A program made the position numbers and the translations under genes. Source: an uncultured Oscillospiraceae bacterium (GTDB lineage: Bacteria; Bacillota; Clostridia; Oscillospirales; Acutalibacteraceae). Taken from it: a DNA stretch of 6,804 nt. The first letter of the stretch is position 1, and every line of letters starts with the position of its first letter. Where the stretch lies: positions 1-6,804 of the forward strand of contig USBH01000091.1 of the NCBI GenBank assembly GCA_900552925.1. Direction: 5' to 3'. Below are positions 1 to 6,586 of the stretch, piece after piece. The notes under the pieces were generated by a model that was not told the origin of the DNA, ran no database searches, and saw only the letters and a program-made list of their open reading frames with translations.

Positions 1-794
<794 letters not shown>

Positions 795-798
795 TCGA

Positions 799-820
799 GA
801 TGCGTCCGGCAGGGCGCATC
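799..820. other. Small GC-rich hairpin after clpC
   Basis: GATGCG at 799-804 pairs with CGCATC at 815-820. Three inner pairs (one of them T-G) extend this to a 9-bp stem closed by the tetraloop GGCA. It starts 5 nt after the clpC stop. There is no T-run directly after it on the plus strand, so alone it is a weak terminator. It may protect the 3' end of the mRNA or act together with the stronger hairpin at 836-864. Confidence 0.4.
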
Positions 821-829
821 CCAAGGCAT

Positions 830-870
830 AAAAAGGGCCTGCACGGTAAAGCGCCGTGCAGGCCTGCTTT
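830..870. terminator. Convergent intrinsic terminator between clpC and the MATE gene
   Basis: GGCCTGCACGG at 836-846 is perfectly complementary to 854-864, giving an 11-bp stem with a 7-nt loop. On the minus strand it is followed by five T (complement of 830-834), a good terminator for the MATE gene that ends at 874. On the plus strand it is followed by TGCTTTGGTTT, a broken T-rich stretch, so it can also end the clpC transcript less efficiently. The position between two converging genes supports a shared bidirectional terminator. Confidence 0.85.
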
Positions 871-873
871 GGT

Positions 874-2193
874 TTATGCGGATTTTTCGGTTTGCTTCCC
901 GCTGTGGAGATAAAAGACAAGTCCGACTGCAGCCACGAGCAGCTCGGTCGCCGGGAACGAGCACCAGACGCCGCGGATGCTGAAAAGCTGCGACAGCAGG
1001 AAAGCCATCGGCAGAATGACGAGAAAGCCGCGCAGGATCGAAATGATGTGCGCGGGGCGCGGCCGTTCGGTCGAGGTGAAATACGTGGAGATCACCACGT
1101 TGAAGCCGGCGAACGGGCAGGCGATGAAGTACAGCCGCAGGCCTTCGGTCGCAATGCTCTGCAGCATGGCGTTTTGCTCGCTGTTGAAGATGGCCGCGAT
1201 CTGCCCGGCGCCGAAGAATACGACGGCGTAGATCGCCGCGGAGAGAATCAGCGCCGCAGCGAGCGCATAGCGCAGCGTGGCCTTCATGCTTCCGGCGTCG
1301 TTCAGGCCGTAGCTGCGGCTGACGATCGGCTGGATGCCCTGCGCGATGCCCGTATAAATGGAGATAATGACGAGAGAGAGATTGGCAATGACGCCGTACG
1401 CCGCGACGCCGACGTTGCCCGCAAGGCGCAGGATAATGGCGTTGAAAGCGATCATCACGATGCCGGAGGAAACCTCGGTGACGAGGGACGGGACGCCGCT
1501 GGACAGAATGCCGCAAAAGCGCCGGAATTCCGGCCTGCACTTTGTGAGGTGGAACTGGTTCTTCTTCCGGATGAAGTGCGGGGAGAGAATTATCATGCTG
1601 ATGATCGGCGCGAGGCCGGTGGCGAAAACGGCGCCGAAGATCCCCATCCGGCAGGGGAAGATGAAGACCCAGTCCAGCACGATGTTGGAGAAGCTGCCGC
1701 CGAGCATCGCGGCCATCGAAAGCTGGGGCGCGCCGTCGTTGCGCACGAAGCAGAGCAGCACGTTGTTCAGCAGAAAGGCGGGGGCGAACAGAAGGATCAC
1801 CTGCAGGTACGTCCGCGACATTTCAAAGACGTTTTCATCCGCGCCGAACAGGGTGACGATCGTGCCGGAAAAGAAAAGGCCCACAAGCATGAAAAAGACG
1901 GCGAACGCGGCCGCAAGGTACAGCGCGCATGTAAAGGTGCGGTTGGCCGCCTCGTGGTCCGCCTGGCTTTTCTGGATCGAGTACTTCGTTCCGCCGCCCA
2001 TGCCGATCATCAGGCCGCTGCCGCTGATGAAGCTGTAAACCGGAATGGCAAGGTTCAGGGCGGTCAGGCCGTTGGCGCCGAGCCCTTTCGAGACAAAGAA
2101 GGTGTCGGCCAGAATGTAGCAGGAAAGCCCGATCATGCCCATTACATTGAGGGACGCGTATTTTGCGAAATCCCGAAAGCAGTTTGTTTTCAT
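874..2193 (-). CDS. MATE-family multidrug/metabolite efflux transporter (MepA-like)
   Basis: This encodes a 439-residue polytopic membrane protein of the MATE family, which exports drugs or metabolites in exchange for Na+ or H+. The protein has about 12 hydrophobic segments. Family-like stretches are ADTFFVSKGLGANGLTALNL near the N-terminus and GIQPIVSRSYG in the second half, matching the two-fold repeat of MATE proteins; the length is typical of the family. The start chosen is ATG at 2193, because GGAGG (complement of 2199-2203) lies 5 nt upstream and the protein then begins MKTNCFRDFAKYASLNVMG, as usual for this group. The frame stays open upstream to an ATG at 2334, which has no ribosome binding site and lies inside a hairpin arm, so that start is unlikely. 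The gene has its own promoter and a leader with a terminator-like hairpin (separate entries). It ends at the terminator 830-870. The substrate cannot be told from sequence. Confidence 0.93.
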   Translation of the reverse strand: MKTNCFRDFAKYASLNVMGMIGLSCYILADTFFVSKGLGANGLTALNLAIPVYSFISGSGLMIGMGGGTKYSIQKSQADHEAANRTFTCALYLAAAFAVFFMLVGLFFSGTIVTLFGADENVFEMSRTYLQVILLFAPAFLLNNVLLCFVRNDGAPQLSMAAMLGGSFSNIVLDWVFIFPCRMGIFGAVFATGLAPIISMIILSPHFIRKKNQFHLTKCRPEFRRFCGILSSGVPSLVTEVSSGIVMIAFNAIILRLAGNVGVAAYGVIANLSLVIISIYTGIAQGIQPIVSRSYGLNDAGSMKATLRYALAAALILSAAIYAVVFFGAGQIAAIFNSEQNAMLQSIATEGLRLYFIACPFAGFNVVISTYFTSTERPRPAHIISILRGFLVILPMAFLLSQLFSIRGVWCSFPATELLVAAVGLVFYLHSGKQTEKSA

Positions 2194-2198
2194 TTCAA

Positions 2199-2203
2199 CC
2201 TCC
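2199..2203 (-). promoter_or_regulatory. Ribosome binding site deciding the MATE start
   Basis: On the minus strand, GGAGG stands 5 nt before ATG 2193 (GGAGGTTGAAATG). No comparable site precedes the in-frame ATG at 2334. This favours the 439-residue protein over a 486-residue version. Confidence 0.8.
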
Positions 2204-2310
2204 AAAACTTTACCCTTCAAAATTGCGGACCTGCGCTTTGGTGCGGCAGTCCGCCGTGCGTTGCAGTGCCCGGGAAACCGGAGCGCCTGCGCCTTTGGGC
2301 TGAAAACAGC

Positions 2311-2371
2311 AAAAAATAAAGCACTGACTTTCATATCTGCAACGGCCTATCGATATGAAATCAATGCTTTA
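2311..2371 (-). terminator. Terminator-like hairpin in the MATE leader (candidate attenuator)
   Basis: Two arms, 2317-2337 and 2352-2371, form a long stem in minus-strand RNA: 20 pairs including one G-U, with one bulged G, around a 14-nt loop (2338-2351). The stem ends in UUU, then A, then six U (complement of 2311-2316), the form of an intrinsic terminator. It lies about 37 nt after the predicted transcription start and about 118 nt before the MATE start codon. Termination here would release an RNA of roughly 98 nt and prevent pump expression, so conditional read-through is a reasonable inference. The other reading is that it simply ends transcripts of the S1-domain gene upstream, whose stop is at 2475 and which has no other visible terminator. 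Both may hold. Confidence 0.75.
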
Positions 2372-2414
2372 CAGCTTACCCGGCGGCAAGCAAAACTGTA
2401 TTTATTTCCCCGAC

Positions 2415-2443
2415 ATTTTAGCACACGCTTCCCGGCTTGTCAA
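2415..2443 (-). promoter_or_regulatory. Sigma-A promoter for the MATE gene
   Basis: On the minus strand, TTGACA (complement of 2438-2443) and TAAAAT (complement of 2415-2420) are separated by exactly 17 bp. This is a perfect -35 box and a -10 box with one mismatch. Predicted transcription starts near 2408, giving a leader of about 215 nt. The -35 lies about 30 bp past the stop of the upstream S1-domain gene. I saw no competing promoter between the hairpin at 2317-2371 and the MATE start. Confidence 0.75.
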
Positions 2444-2474
2444 TCACAATTTTTCGCGCGTCCGCCGGGGCCGG

Positions 2475-3395
2475 CTACTGGAACCGGGTCTCGATGTGCT
2501 TGTCGCATTCGGGCGGCGAGTAGATGAACGAATCCATATGGCTGCCCGTGAAAAAATAAGTGGGCGGCTCCGGCTTGTAATCGTAGTCGAAGCACTCCAC
2601 GATCACGAGCTTCACCTTCATGCGGCTGGGCAGAATGCTCTTGATGAAGACGCTGGCCTGCTGGCCCGCACGCACGTTTTCGCGCAGCTCGGCGAGACCG
2701 GCGAGGTTCGGCGTAAGCTCGATGAAGATCCCGTAGGATTCGACGCTCCGGACGATGCCCGCCACGGTTTCCCCGGTGCGGAAGCGCTCGGCGTTCTGCG
2801 TCCAGGTGCCGAGCAGCTCCTTGTGGCTCAGCGTGATTCGGTTCTCCTCCTTGGCGCGGATGACGGCGCGGATATCCATGCCCACGGTGAAGCGCTCGCG
2901 CGGGTGGTCGATGCGCGAAACGGAGATCGCGTCGATCGGGAGCAGGGAGACGATGCCGCAGCCGATGTCCGCGAAAGCGCCGAACGGCTCGAGATGGGTG
3001 ATGCGCACGTCGATCACGTCGCCGCGCGTCAGGCCGGATATATACTGCGCGAGGCAGCGCTCCTGCGCCTTGCGGCGCGAGAGCACCGCCGTGATCCGCC
3101 CTGCGGCGTCGCGGATGAAATCAGTGACGACAAAGCACACCGGCTTGTTGACGCGCGAGATGATGGCGATGTCGCGCACGGTCCCCTCGCGGATGCCGAG
3201 CGCGCCCTCCTCGCGCGGGATGATGCCGCGCATGCACTTTAAATCGACGATCAGGTTGTGTTCGTTATCGCAGATGATGCTGCGCGCTTCCAGAATGCGC
3301 GCGTCCCGCATGGCGTCGGAGAGCGCGGCGGCGTTCAGCATGGCGGCCTGGTTTTCGGCTCTGTCGATCAGATGGCCTTCCGGATAAAATTTCAT
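2475..3395 (-). CDS. Stand-alone S1-domain RNA-binding protein (three S1-like repeats)
   Basis: This encodes a soluble 306-residue protein built of repeated S1 (OB-fold) RNA-binding domains, so it probably binds single-stranded RNA or ribosomes in the cytosol. The second repeat (about 124-190) is the clearest: GDVIDVRITHLEPFGAFADI, then the usual ending NRITLSHKELLGTW. A third covers about 207-266 (VAGIVRSVESYGIFIEL). The first, about 36-107, is more diverged. A 40-residue tail rich in Pro, Tyr and Phe follows. It is shorter than ribosomal protein S1 of this phylum, and I see no IspH or PNPase part, so it is not called rpsA. ATG at 3395 is chosen because AAGGAG (complement of 3404-3409) lies 8 nt upstream; a GTG at 3404 overlaps that site and is unlikely. 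It is divergent from the cyclophilin operon. Its exact role is not known to me. Confidence 0.85.
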   Translation of the reverse strand: MKFYPEGHLIDRAENQAAMLNAAALSDAMRDARILEARSIICDNEHNLIVDLKCMRGIIPREEGALGIREGTVRDIAIISRVNKPVCFVVTDFIRDAAGRITAVLSRRKAQERCLAQYISGLTRGDVIDVRITHLEPFGAFADIGCGIVSLLPIDAISVSRIDHPRERFTVGMDIRAVIRAKEENRITLSHKELLGTWTQNAERFRTGETVAGIVRSVESYGIFIELTPNLAGLAELRENVRAGQQASVFIKSILPSRMKVKLVIVECFDYDYKPEPPTYFFTGSHMDSFIYSPPECDKHIETRFQ

Positions 3396-3403
3396 TGATT
3401 TCA

Positions 3404-3409
3404 CTCCTT
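3404..3409 (-). promoter_or_regulatory. Ribosome binding site of the S1-domain gene
   Basis: On the minus strand, AAGGAG is followed 8 nt later by ATG 3395. Its last G is also the first base of the in-frame GTG at 3404, which rules that GTG out as the main start. Upstream, TATAGT is a possible -10 box, but I found no convincing -35 partner, so no promoter is called for this gene. Confidence 0.7.
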
Positions 3410-3486
3410 TTGACTACAATGAACTATATGAGCCGGAAACCGCAAACATGCACTTTCTTAAATTTTCGTGAAGGCGGGCAAAGGCC

Positions 3487-3515
3487 TTGATTCCTGAACA
3501 AAATTGGTATAAAAT
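3487..3515 (+). promoter_or_regulatory. Promoter of the cyclophilin-trx-thioesterase operon
   Basis: TTGATT at 3487-3492 is followed by TGGTATAAAAT at 3505-3515. The -10 can be read as TAAAAT (17-bp spacer) or as TATAAA with an extended TG element (15-bp spacer). It lies about 55 bp upstream of the ATG at 3571. Between them, GTGGG (3536-3540) and CCCAC (3549-3553) can form a small hairpin just ahead of the ribosome binding site AAAGGA (3557-3562). Whether that hairpin matters is unknown. Confidence 0.65.
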
Positions 3516-3570
3516 GAGAAGCAAACAAAGCGTTCGTGGGTCAAAGTGCCCACATGAAAGGAAAAAGGAT

Positions 3571-4401
3571 ATGAAAAAAATCTGCACACTCTGTGCGGCG
3601 CTGCTTGTGACGCTGTCGCTTGCGGCCTGTGCTTCCGGCCCGAATGCGGCCGAGCAGGTCATCGGAACGGAAGGAACTGTCGCGATGGAGGATCTCACGC
3701 CCTCTTCCGATGCGGATAAGGAGGCAATCGGCTATCAGCTGGAGGCGCCCGAAGCGGGCGAAGAGATCTGTGTGCTGAAAACGAATTACGGCGATATCAA
3801 GCTGCGCTTCTTCCCGGATGCGGCGCCGAAGGCGGTCTACAACTTCAAGTCGCTTGCGCTTTCCGGCTACTACGACGGCCTGACCTTCCACCGCGTCATC
3901 GACGATTTCATGATTCAGGGCGGCGACCCGGAGGGCACCGGGGCCGGCGGCCAGAGCATATGGGGCGAGGACTTCGAGGATGAATTCCACACGAACCTTC
4001 TGAACATCACGGGGGCCGTGTCGTGCGCGAACCGCGGCGCCAATACGAACGGCAGCCAGTTTTTCATAAACGCGGTGGAGCCGGTTACAATAGACTGGAG
4101 CCAGTATGAGACCCTCTACAGCTACTATGAGACGGCGCCGGACCAGTTCACCGCGATGTACGGCGGAACGCTCGACATGGATAAGGTGACGGACGAATAC
4201 AAGTCCCTGTACGAAGAGAACGGCGGAAACCCGCATCTGGACGGTGCCTACTCTACGGCGGGCACCGGGCACACGGTGTTTGCGCAGGTCTTCGAGGGGA
4301 TGGACGTTGTGCGGGAGATTATGCAGGTCGAAACGGATGACAACGATATGCCGCTGACGGAGGTAACGATCCTCTCGGCGGAGATTGTCCCGTATGAATA
4401 A
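3571..4401 (+). CDS. Lipoprotein cyclophilin-type peptidyl-prolyl isomerase
   Basis: This is a 276-residue surface-anchored cyclophilin that catalyses cis-trans isomerisation of proline peptide bonds outside the membrane. Residues 1-20 are a lipoprotein signal: two Lys, a hydrophobic core, then the lipobox LAAC with Cys20 as the lipidation site. A linker of about 45 residues follows, then the cyclophilin domain (about 66-274). Active-site matches to human cyclophilin A are Arg108 in FHRV, Phe113 and Gln116 in FMIQGGDP, Phe165 in GSQFFI and His234 in GHTVFAQV. An acidic, Tyr-rich insertion of about 50 residues (168-220) separates QFFI from the LDG loop, and the position of CypA Trp121 appears to be His222 (PHLDG). 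I believe such insertions occur in related clostridial cyclophilins. ATG 3571 is chosen for AAAGGA 8 nt upstream and because the signal peptide starts there. It is first in an operon, 25 nt before trxA. Confidence 0.93.
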   Translation: MKKICTLCAALLVTLSLAACASGPNAAEQVIGTEGTVAMEDLTPSSDADKEAIGYQLEAPEAGEEICVLKTNYGDIKLRFFPDAAPKAVYNFKSLALSGYYDGLTFHRVIDDFMIQGGDPEGTGAGGQSIWGEDFEDEFHTNLLNITGAVSCANRGANTNGSQFFINAVEPVTIDWSQYETLYSYYETAPDQFTAMYGGTLDMDKVTDEYKSLYEENGGNPHLDGAYSTAGTGHTVFAQVFEGMDVVREIMQVETDDNDMPLTEVTILSAEIVPYE

Positions 4402-4426
4402 ATCAAAACAGGGAGGAACACGCGAT

Positions 4427-4744
4427 ATGGCACTTGTACACGCGACGGCGGAAACGCTGGAATCGCTGATTCAGGAGAATAAAATTGTGCTCGTCGACTT
4501 TTTTGCGACGTGGTGCGGCCCGTGCCGGATGATCGCCCCGCTGATCGAGCAGGTCGCCGAAGAGTATGACGGCAAGGCGGTCGTGGCGAAGGTCGACATC
4601 GACGAGGAGCAGGAGCTTGCGACGCAGTACGGCATCGAGAGCATCCCGACGGTGATCCTGTTCAAGGACGGCAAGCCGATCAACGTGGAGGTCGGCGCGC
4701 ACCAGAAGGACTTCTATGCCAACCTGATCGATATGCATCTGTGA
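4427..4744 (+). CDS. trxA: Thioredoxin
   Basis: This is a 105-residue single-domain thioredoxin, a cytosolic dithiol donor reducing disulfides in enzymes such as ribonucleotide reductase and peroxiredoxins. It has the canonical active site WCGPC (Cys30, Cys33), the buried Asp24 in VLVDFFATW, and cis-Pro74 in SIPT. The later strand-turn FKDGKPI and the final helix are also present, and the length is normal. There is no signal peptide, unlike the cyclophilin before it. ATG 4427 is chosen because GGGAGG (4411-4416) lies 10 nt upstream. The frame is open further upstream, but that part overlaps the end of the cyclophilin gene. The 25-nt gap before it and 11-nt gap after it indicate co-transcription. 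No thioredoxin reductase gene is visible. The symbol trxA reflects family identity; several paralogues may exist in the genome. Confidence 0.95.
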   Translation: MALVHATAETLESLIQENKIVLVDFFATWCGPCRMIAPLIEQVAEEYDGKAVVAKVDIDEEQELATQYGIESIPTVILFKDGKPINVEVGAHQKDFYANLIDMHL

Positions 4745-4755
4745 GGCGTTTCGGC

Positions 4756-5172
4756 ATGTATACATTTGAGCGTACGGCGAAGTACTATGAAACCGACCAG
4801 ATGGGCATCGTCCACCATTCTAATTACATCCGCTGGTTTGAGGAGGCCCGGATCGAGCTGATGAATCACGTCGGGCTCCCGTACCGGCAGATGGAGGAAA
4901 CCGGGATCCTGATCCCGGTGCTCGGCGTCACGTGCAACTACAAGCACCCGATCCGGTTCGACGAGACGATCGTGCTGGAACTGAAAATCCGGAATTACAA
5001 CGGCGTGCGGTTTGAAGTGGTTTATACCGGGCGTCAGAAGGAAACCGGACTTTTGAGCTGCACCGGCGTTTCCCAGCACTGCTTTACGACCCCGGCGCTG
5101 AAGCCGATCCGGCTGAAGCAGCACTTCCCGGTCTGGCACGAGGCTTTCGAGCGCGCAGCGGCGGAAGCGTAA
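4756..5172 (+). CDS. Hotdog-fold acyl-CoA thioesterase (YbgC/4-hydroxybenzoyl-CoA thioesterase family)
   Basis: This is a 138-residue single hotdog domain predicted to hydrolyse an acyl-CoA or acyl-ACP thioester in the cytosol. The N-terminal signature YYETDQMGIVHHSNYIRWFE has the family pattern D-x-x-G...N-Y, with Asp14 as the probable catalytic acid. The long hydrophobic helix that follows (EEARIELMNHVG) and the alternating strands toward the C-terminus fit the hotdog fold, and the length is typical. ATG 4756 is chosen because GAGG (4743-4746) lies 9 nt upstream, overlapping the trxA stop. A GTG at 4741 overlapping the stop would add five residues but has no ribosome binding site. It is the last gene of the operon, with a terminator 5 nt after the stop. 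Substrate and pathway cannot be deduced; fatty acyl, aromatic acyl or housekeeping CoA recycling are all possible. Confidence 0.88.
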   Translation: MYTFERTAKYYETDQMGIVHHSNYIRWFEEARIELMNHVGLPYRQMEETGILIPVLGVTCNYKHPIRFDETIVLELKIRNYNGVRFEVVYTGRQKETGLLSCTGVSQHCFTTPALKPIRLKQHFPVWHEAFERAAAEA

Positions 5173-5176
5173 AATG

Positions 5177-5216
5177 AAAGACAGCAGACAAAGCTTTCAG
5201 CGTCTGCTGTCTTTTT
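5177..5216. terminator. Strong bidirectional terminator between thioesterase and ABC permease genes
   Basis: AAAGACAGCAGAC at 5177-5189 is perfectly complementary to 5202-5214, a 13-bp stem with a 12-nt loop that itself holds AAAGCTTT. The plus strand continues into T at 5212-5216, a good terminator for the cyclophilin operon. On the minus strand the stem runs into TTTCATTTT, so it may also end the ABC permease transcript, whose stop is at 5276. A second, imperfect hairpin (GCGGACAG at 5247-5254 with CTGT...CCGC to about 5270) lies nearer that stop without a T-run. Confidence 0.9.
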
Positions 5217-5275
5217 GTATGCCATACCTTTTCTCAATCTTACAGCGCGGACAGAATCACTGTCTGCCGCTCTGC

Positions 5276-6586
5276 TTATTCATGGCGCAGTGCGTCGATC
5301 GGGTTCAGGTTCGCCGCCTTGAAAGAGGGGAGAAGCCCGAAGAGGATGCCGATCGCCATGGAGAATACGACTGCAATCACGATGGCGGGGAAGCTGACCG
5401 CGACGGGGGCGGAGGTCATGCGGGAGATGATCTCGGCAAGGCCGATGCCCGCGCCGACGCCGACGATGCCGCCCATGCTCGTGAGCACGGCCGCCTCAGT
5501 CAGGAACTGCCACAGGATGCGGCTCTTTTTCGCGCCGATCGCCTTCTTCAGGCCGATCTCCCGCGTGCGCTCCGTGACGGAGACGAGCATGATGTTCATG
5601 ACGCCGATGCCGCCGACGAGCAGCGACAGCGCCGCGATGGCCGAGATGCCGAGCGAAACCGTGTTCATCATACTGCTCATCGAGTCGAGCAGGCTCGCCA
5701 GGCTCGATGCGCTGACCGTCCAGGAGTCGTTGCGGGTGTAGTAGCTGGCGAAGAAATCCCCCACCGTGTTGACGAAGTCCGTGACATTGACCGTGCCGCC
5801 GTTGGCCACAACGGTGATGCTCTGGTAGCCTGCCCCCGCCCCGGCGATGGCCTTGGCAACGTCCAGCGGGATATAAAAGTCCGTCTGGATGCTGTCGTCG
5901 TCGCTGCCGCCGAACATGCTGGAGTAGCTATCCTCTGTGTATTTGTATACGCCCTGTATATAGAACGTGTACAAATTCTGGTTGATGGTCAGCGTGACCG
6001 CCTTGCCGATGGCGTCCTGCGCACTGCCGCCGATGGCCTGCTCGACGAACTTTTCCGACACGCAGGCGACCTTGCGCCCGGCATCCCTGTCGTCGTCCAG
6101 CCAGCGTCCGTACAAAATCTGCGAATCATCGTTCCTGGCTGCCAGTGCCGCATGATTGATGCCGCTGACAGTGGCCGTGATGGTCGTGGTCGGGTCACCG
6201 TATTTGGCAGTCGTGCCGCTGCCCACCTGCTGGGTCAGTTCGATGTGATGGACCTGGGTCGGGAAAGCGGCTGTAAAATCGTTTATCATCGCATCGGTGA
6301 TAAGGTCTGCGTCCGACGGTTTGGAATCCATAAACCGGCGCAGCTGGACGCCCTGGGACGTGCCCGACGTGTCGGAGCTGCTTTTCTGCGTTACCGTGAC
6401 AGAAATGTTACTGGCACCCATGCCGGACATCGAGTCCATGACCGAGCCGGTCATGCTGTTGCCGACGGTCTCGATGGCAATGACCGCCGCAATGCCGATG
6501 ATGATGCCCAGCATCGTGAGCAGACTGCGCATTTTGTTGCTTCTGACGCTGGTCAGCGCCATGCCGATATTCTCAAAAAGCTGCAC
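5276..6586 (-). CDS. MacB/FtsX-family ABC transporter permease
   Basis: This is the 436-residue membrane subunit of a MacB-type (YknZ-like) ABC exporter, which uses ATP hydrolysis in the cytosol to drive conformational work outside the membrane. One N-terminal helix (about 22-42, MLGIIIGIAAVIAIETVG) is followed by a large extracytoplasmic domain (about 45-300) rich in Ser, Thr, Gly and Met. Three C-terminal helices follow (about 314-336, 365-386 and 397-420). Between helices 2 and 3 is the coupling stretch ERTREIGLKKAIGAKK, typical of the family. The start is GTG at 6586; AAAGGGG (complement of 6597-6603) lies 10 nt upstream, and the following LFENIGMALTSVRSNKMRSLLTMLGI matches the usual N-terminus. 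It overlaps the end of the ATPase gene by 14 nt, suggesting translational coupling. No adaptor (YknX/MacA-like) gene is seen downstream. The cargo is unknown: antimicrobial peptides, drugs or cell-wall signals are possible. Confidence 0.92.
   Translation of the reverse strand: MQLFENIGMALTSVRSNKMRSLLTMLGIIIGIAAVIAIETVGNSMTGSVMDSMSGMGASNISVTVTQKSSSDTSGTSQGVQLRRFMDSKPSDADLITDAMINDFTAAFPTQVHHIELTQQVGSGTTAKYGDPTTTITATVSGINHAALAARNDDSQILYGRWLDDDRDAGRKVACVSEKFVEQAIGGSAQDAIGKAVTLTINQNLYTFYIQGVYKYTEDSYSSMFGGSDDDSIQTDFYIPLDVAKAIAGAGAGYQSITVVANGGTVNVTDFVNTVGDFFASYYTRNDSWTVSASSLASLLDSMSSMMNTVSLGISAIAALSLLVGGIGVMNIMLVSVTERTREIGLKKAIGAKKSRILWQFLTEAAVLTSMGGIVGVGAGIGLAEIISRMTSAPVAVSFPAIVIAVVFSMAIGILFGLLPSFKAANLNPIDALRHE

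Noticed and set aside
856..2319. Long plus-strand open frame (487 codons) opposite the MATE gene
   Set aside because: It is antisense to a clear membrane-transporter gene. Its product is full of Arg, Asp, Glu, His and Gly, as expected from the reverse complement of hydrophobic codons in GC-rich DNA, and it has no recognisable domain.
2318..2370. Inverted repeat read as a repressor operator or as ends of a small transposable element
   Set aside because: The T-run directly after the stem and its position inside a transcribed leader fit a terminator better. No flanking target duplication or transposase remnant is visible.
2376..2393. Possible tiny leader peptide (TTG CTT GCC GCC GGG TAA) just before the MATE attenuator stem, minus strand
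   Set aside because: The position would suit ribosome-mediated attenuation. However, the only G-rich stretch upstream is 13 nt away at the predicted 5' end, the start would be TTG, and six codons can arise by chance. It is worth remembering only if the leader proves regulated.
2355..3242. Plus-strand open frame (295 codons) opposite the S1-domain gene
   Set aside because: Its composition is typical of a GC-rich antisense frame, it has no domain, and it conflicts with a well-supported gene that has its own ribosome binding site.
3541..4272. Minus-strand open frame (243 codons) opposite the cyclophilin gene
   Set aside because: The cyclophilin on the plus strand has a signal peptide, active-site motifs and a ribosome binding site. 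The reverse frame has none of these.
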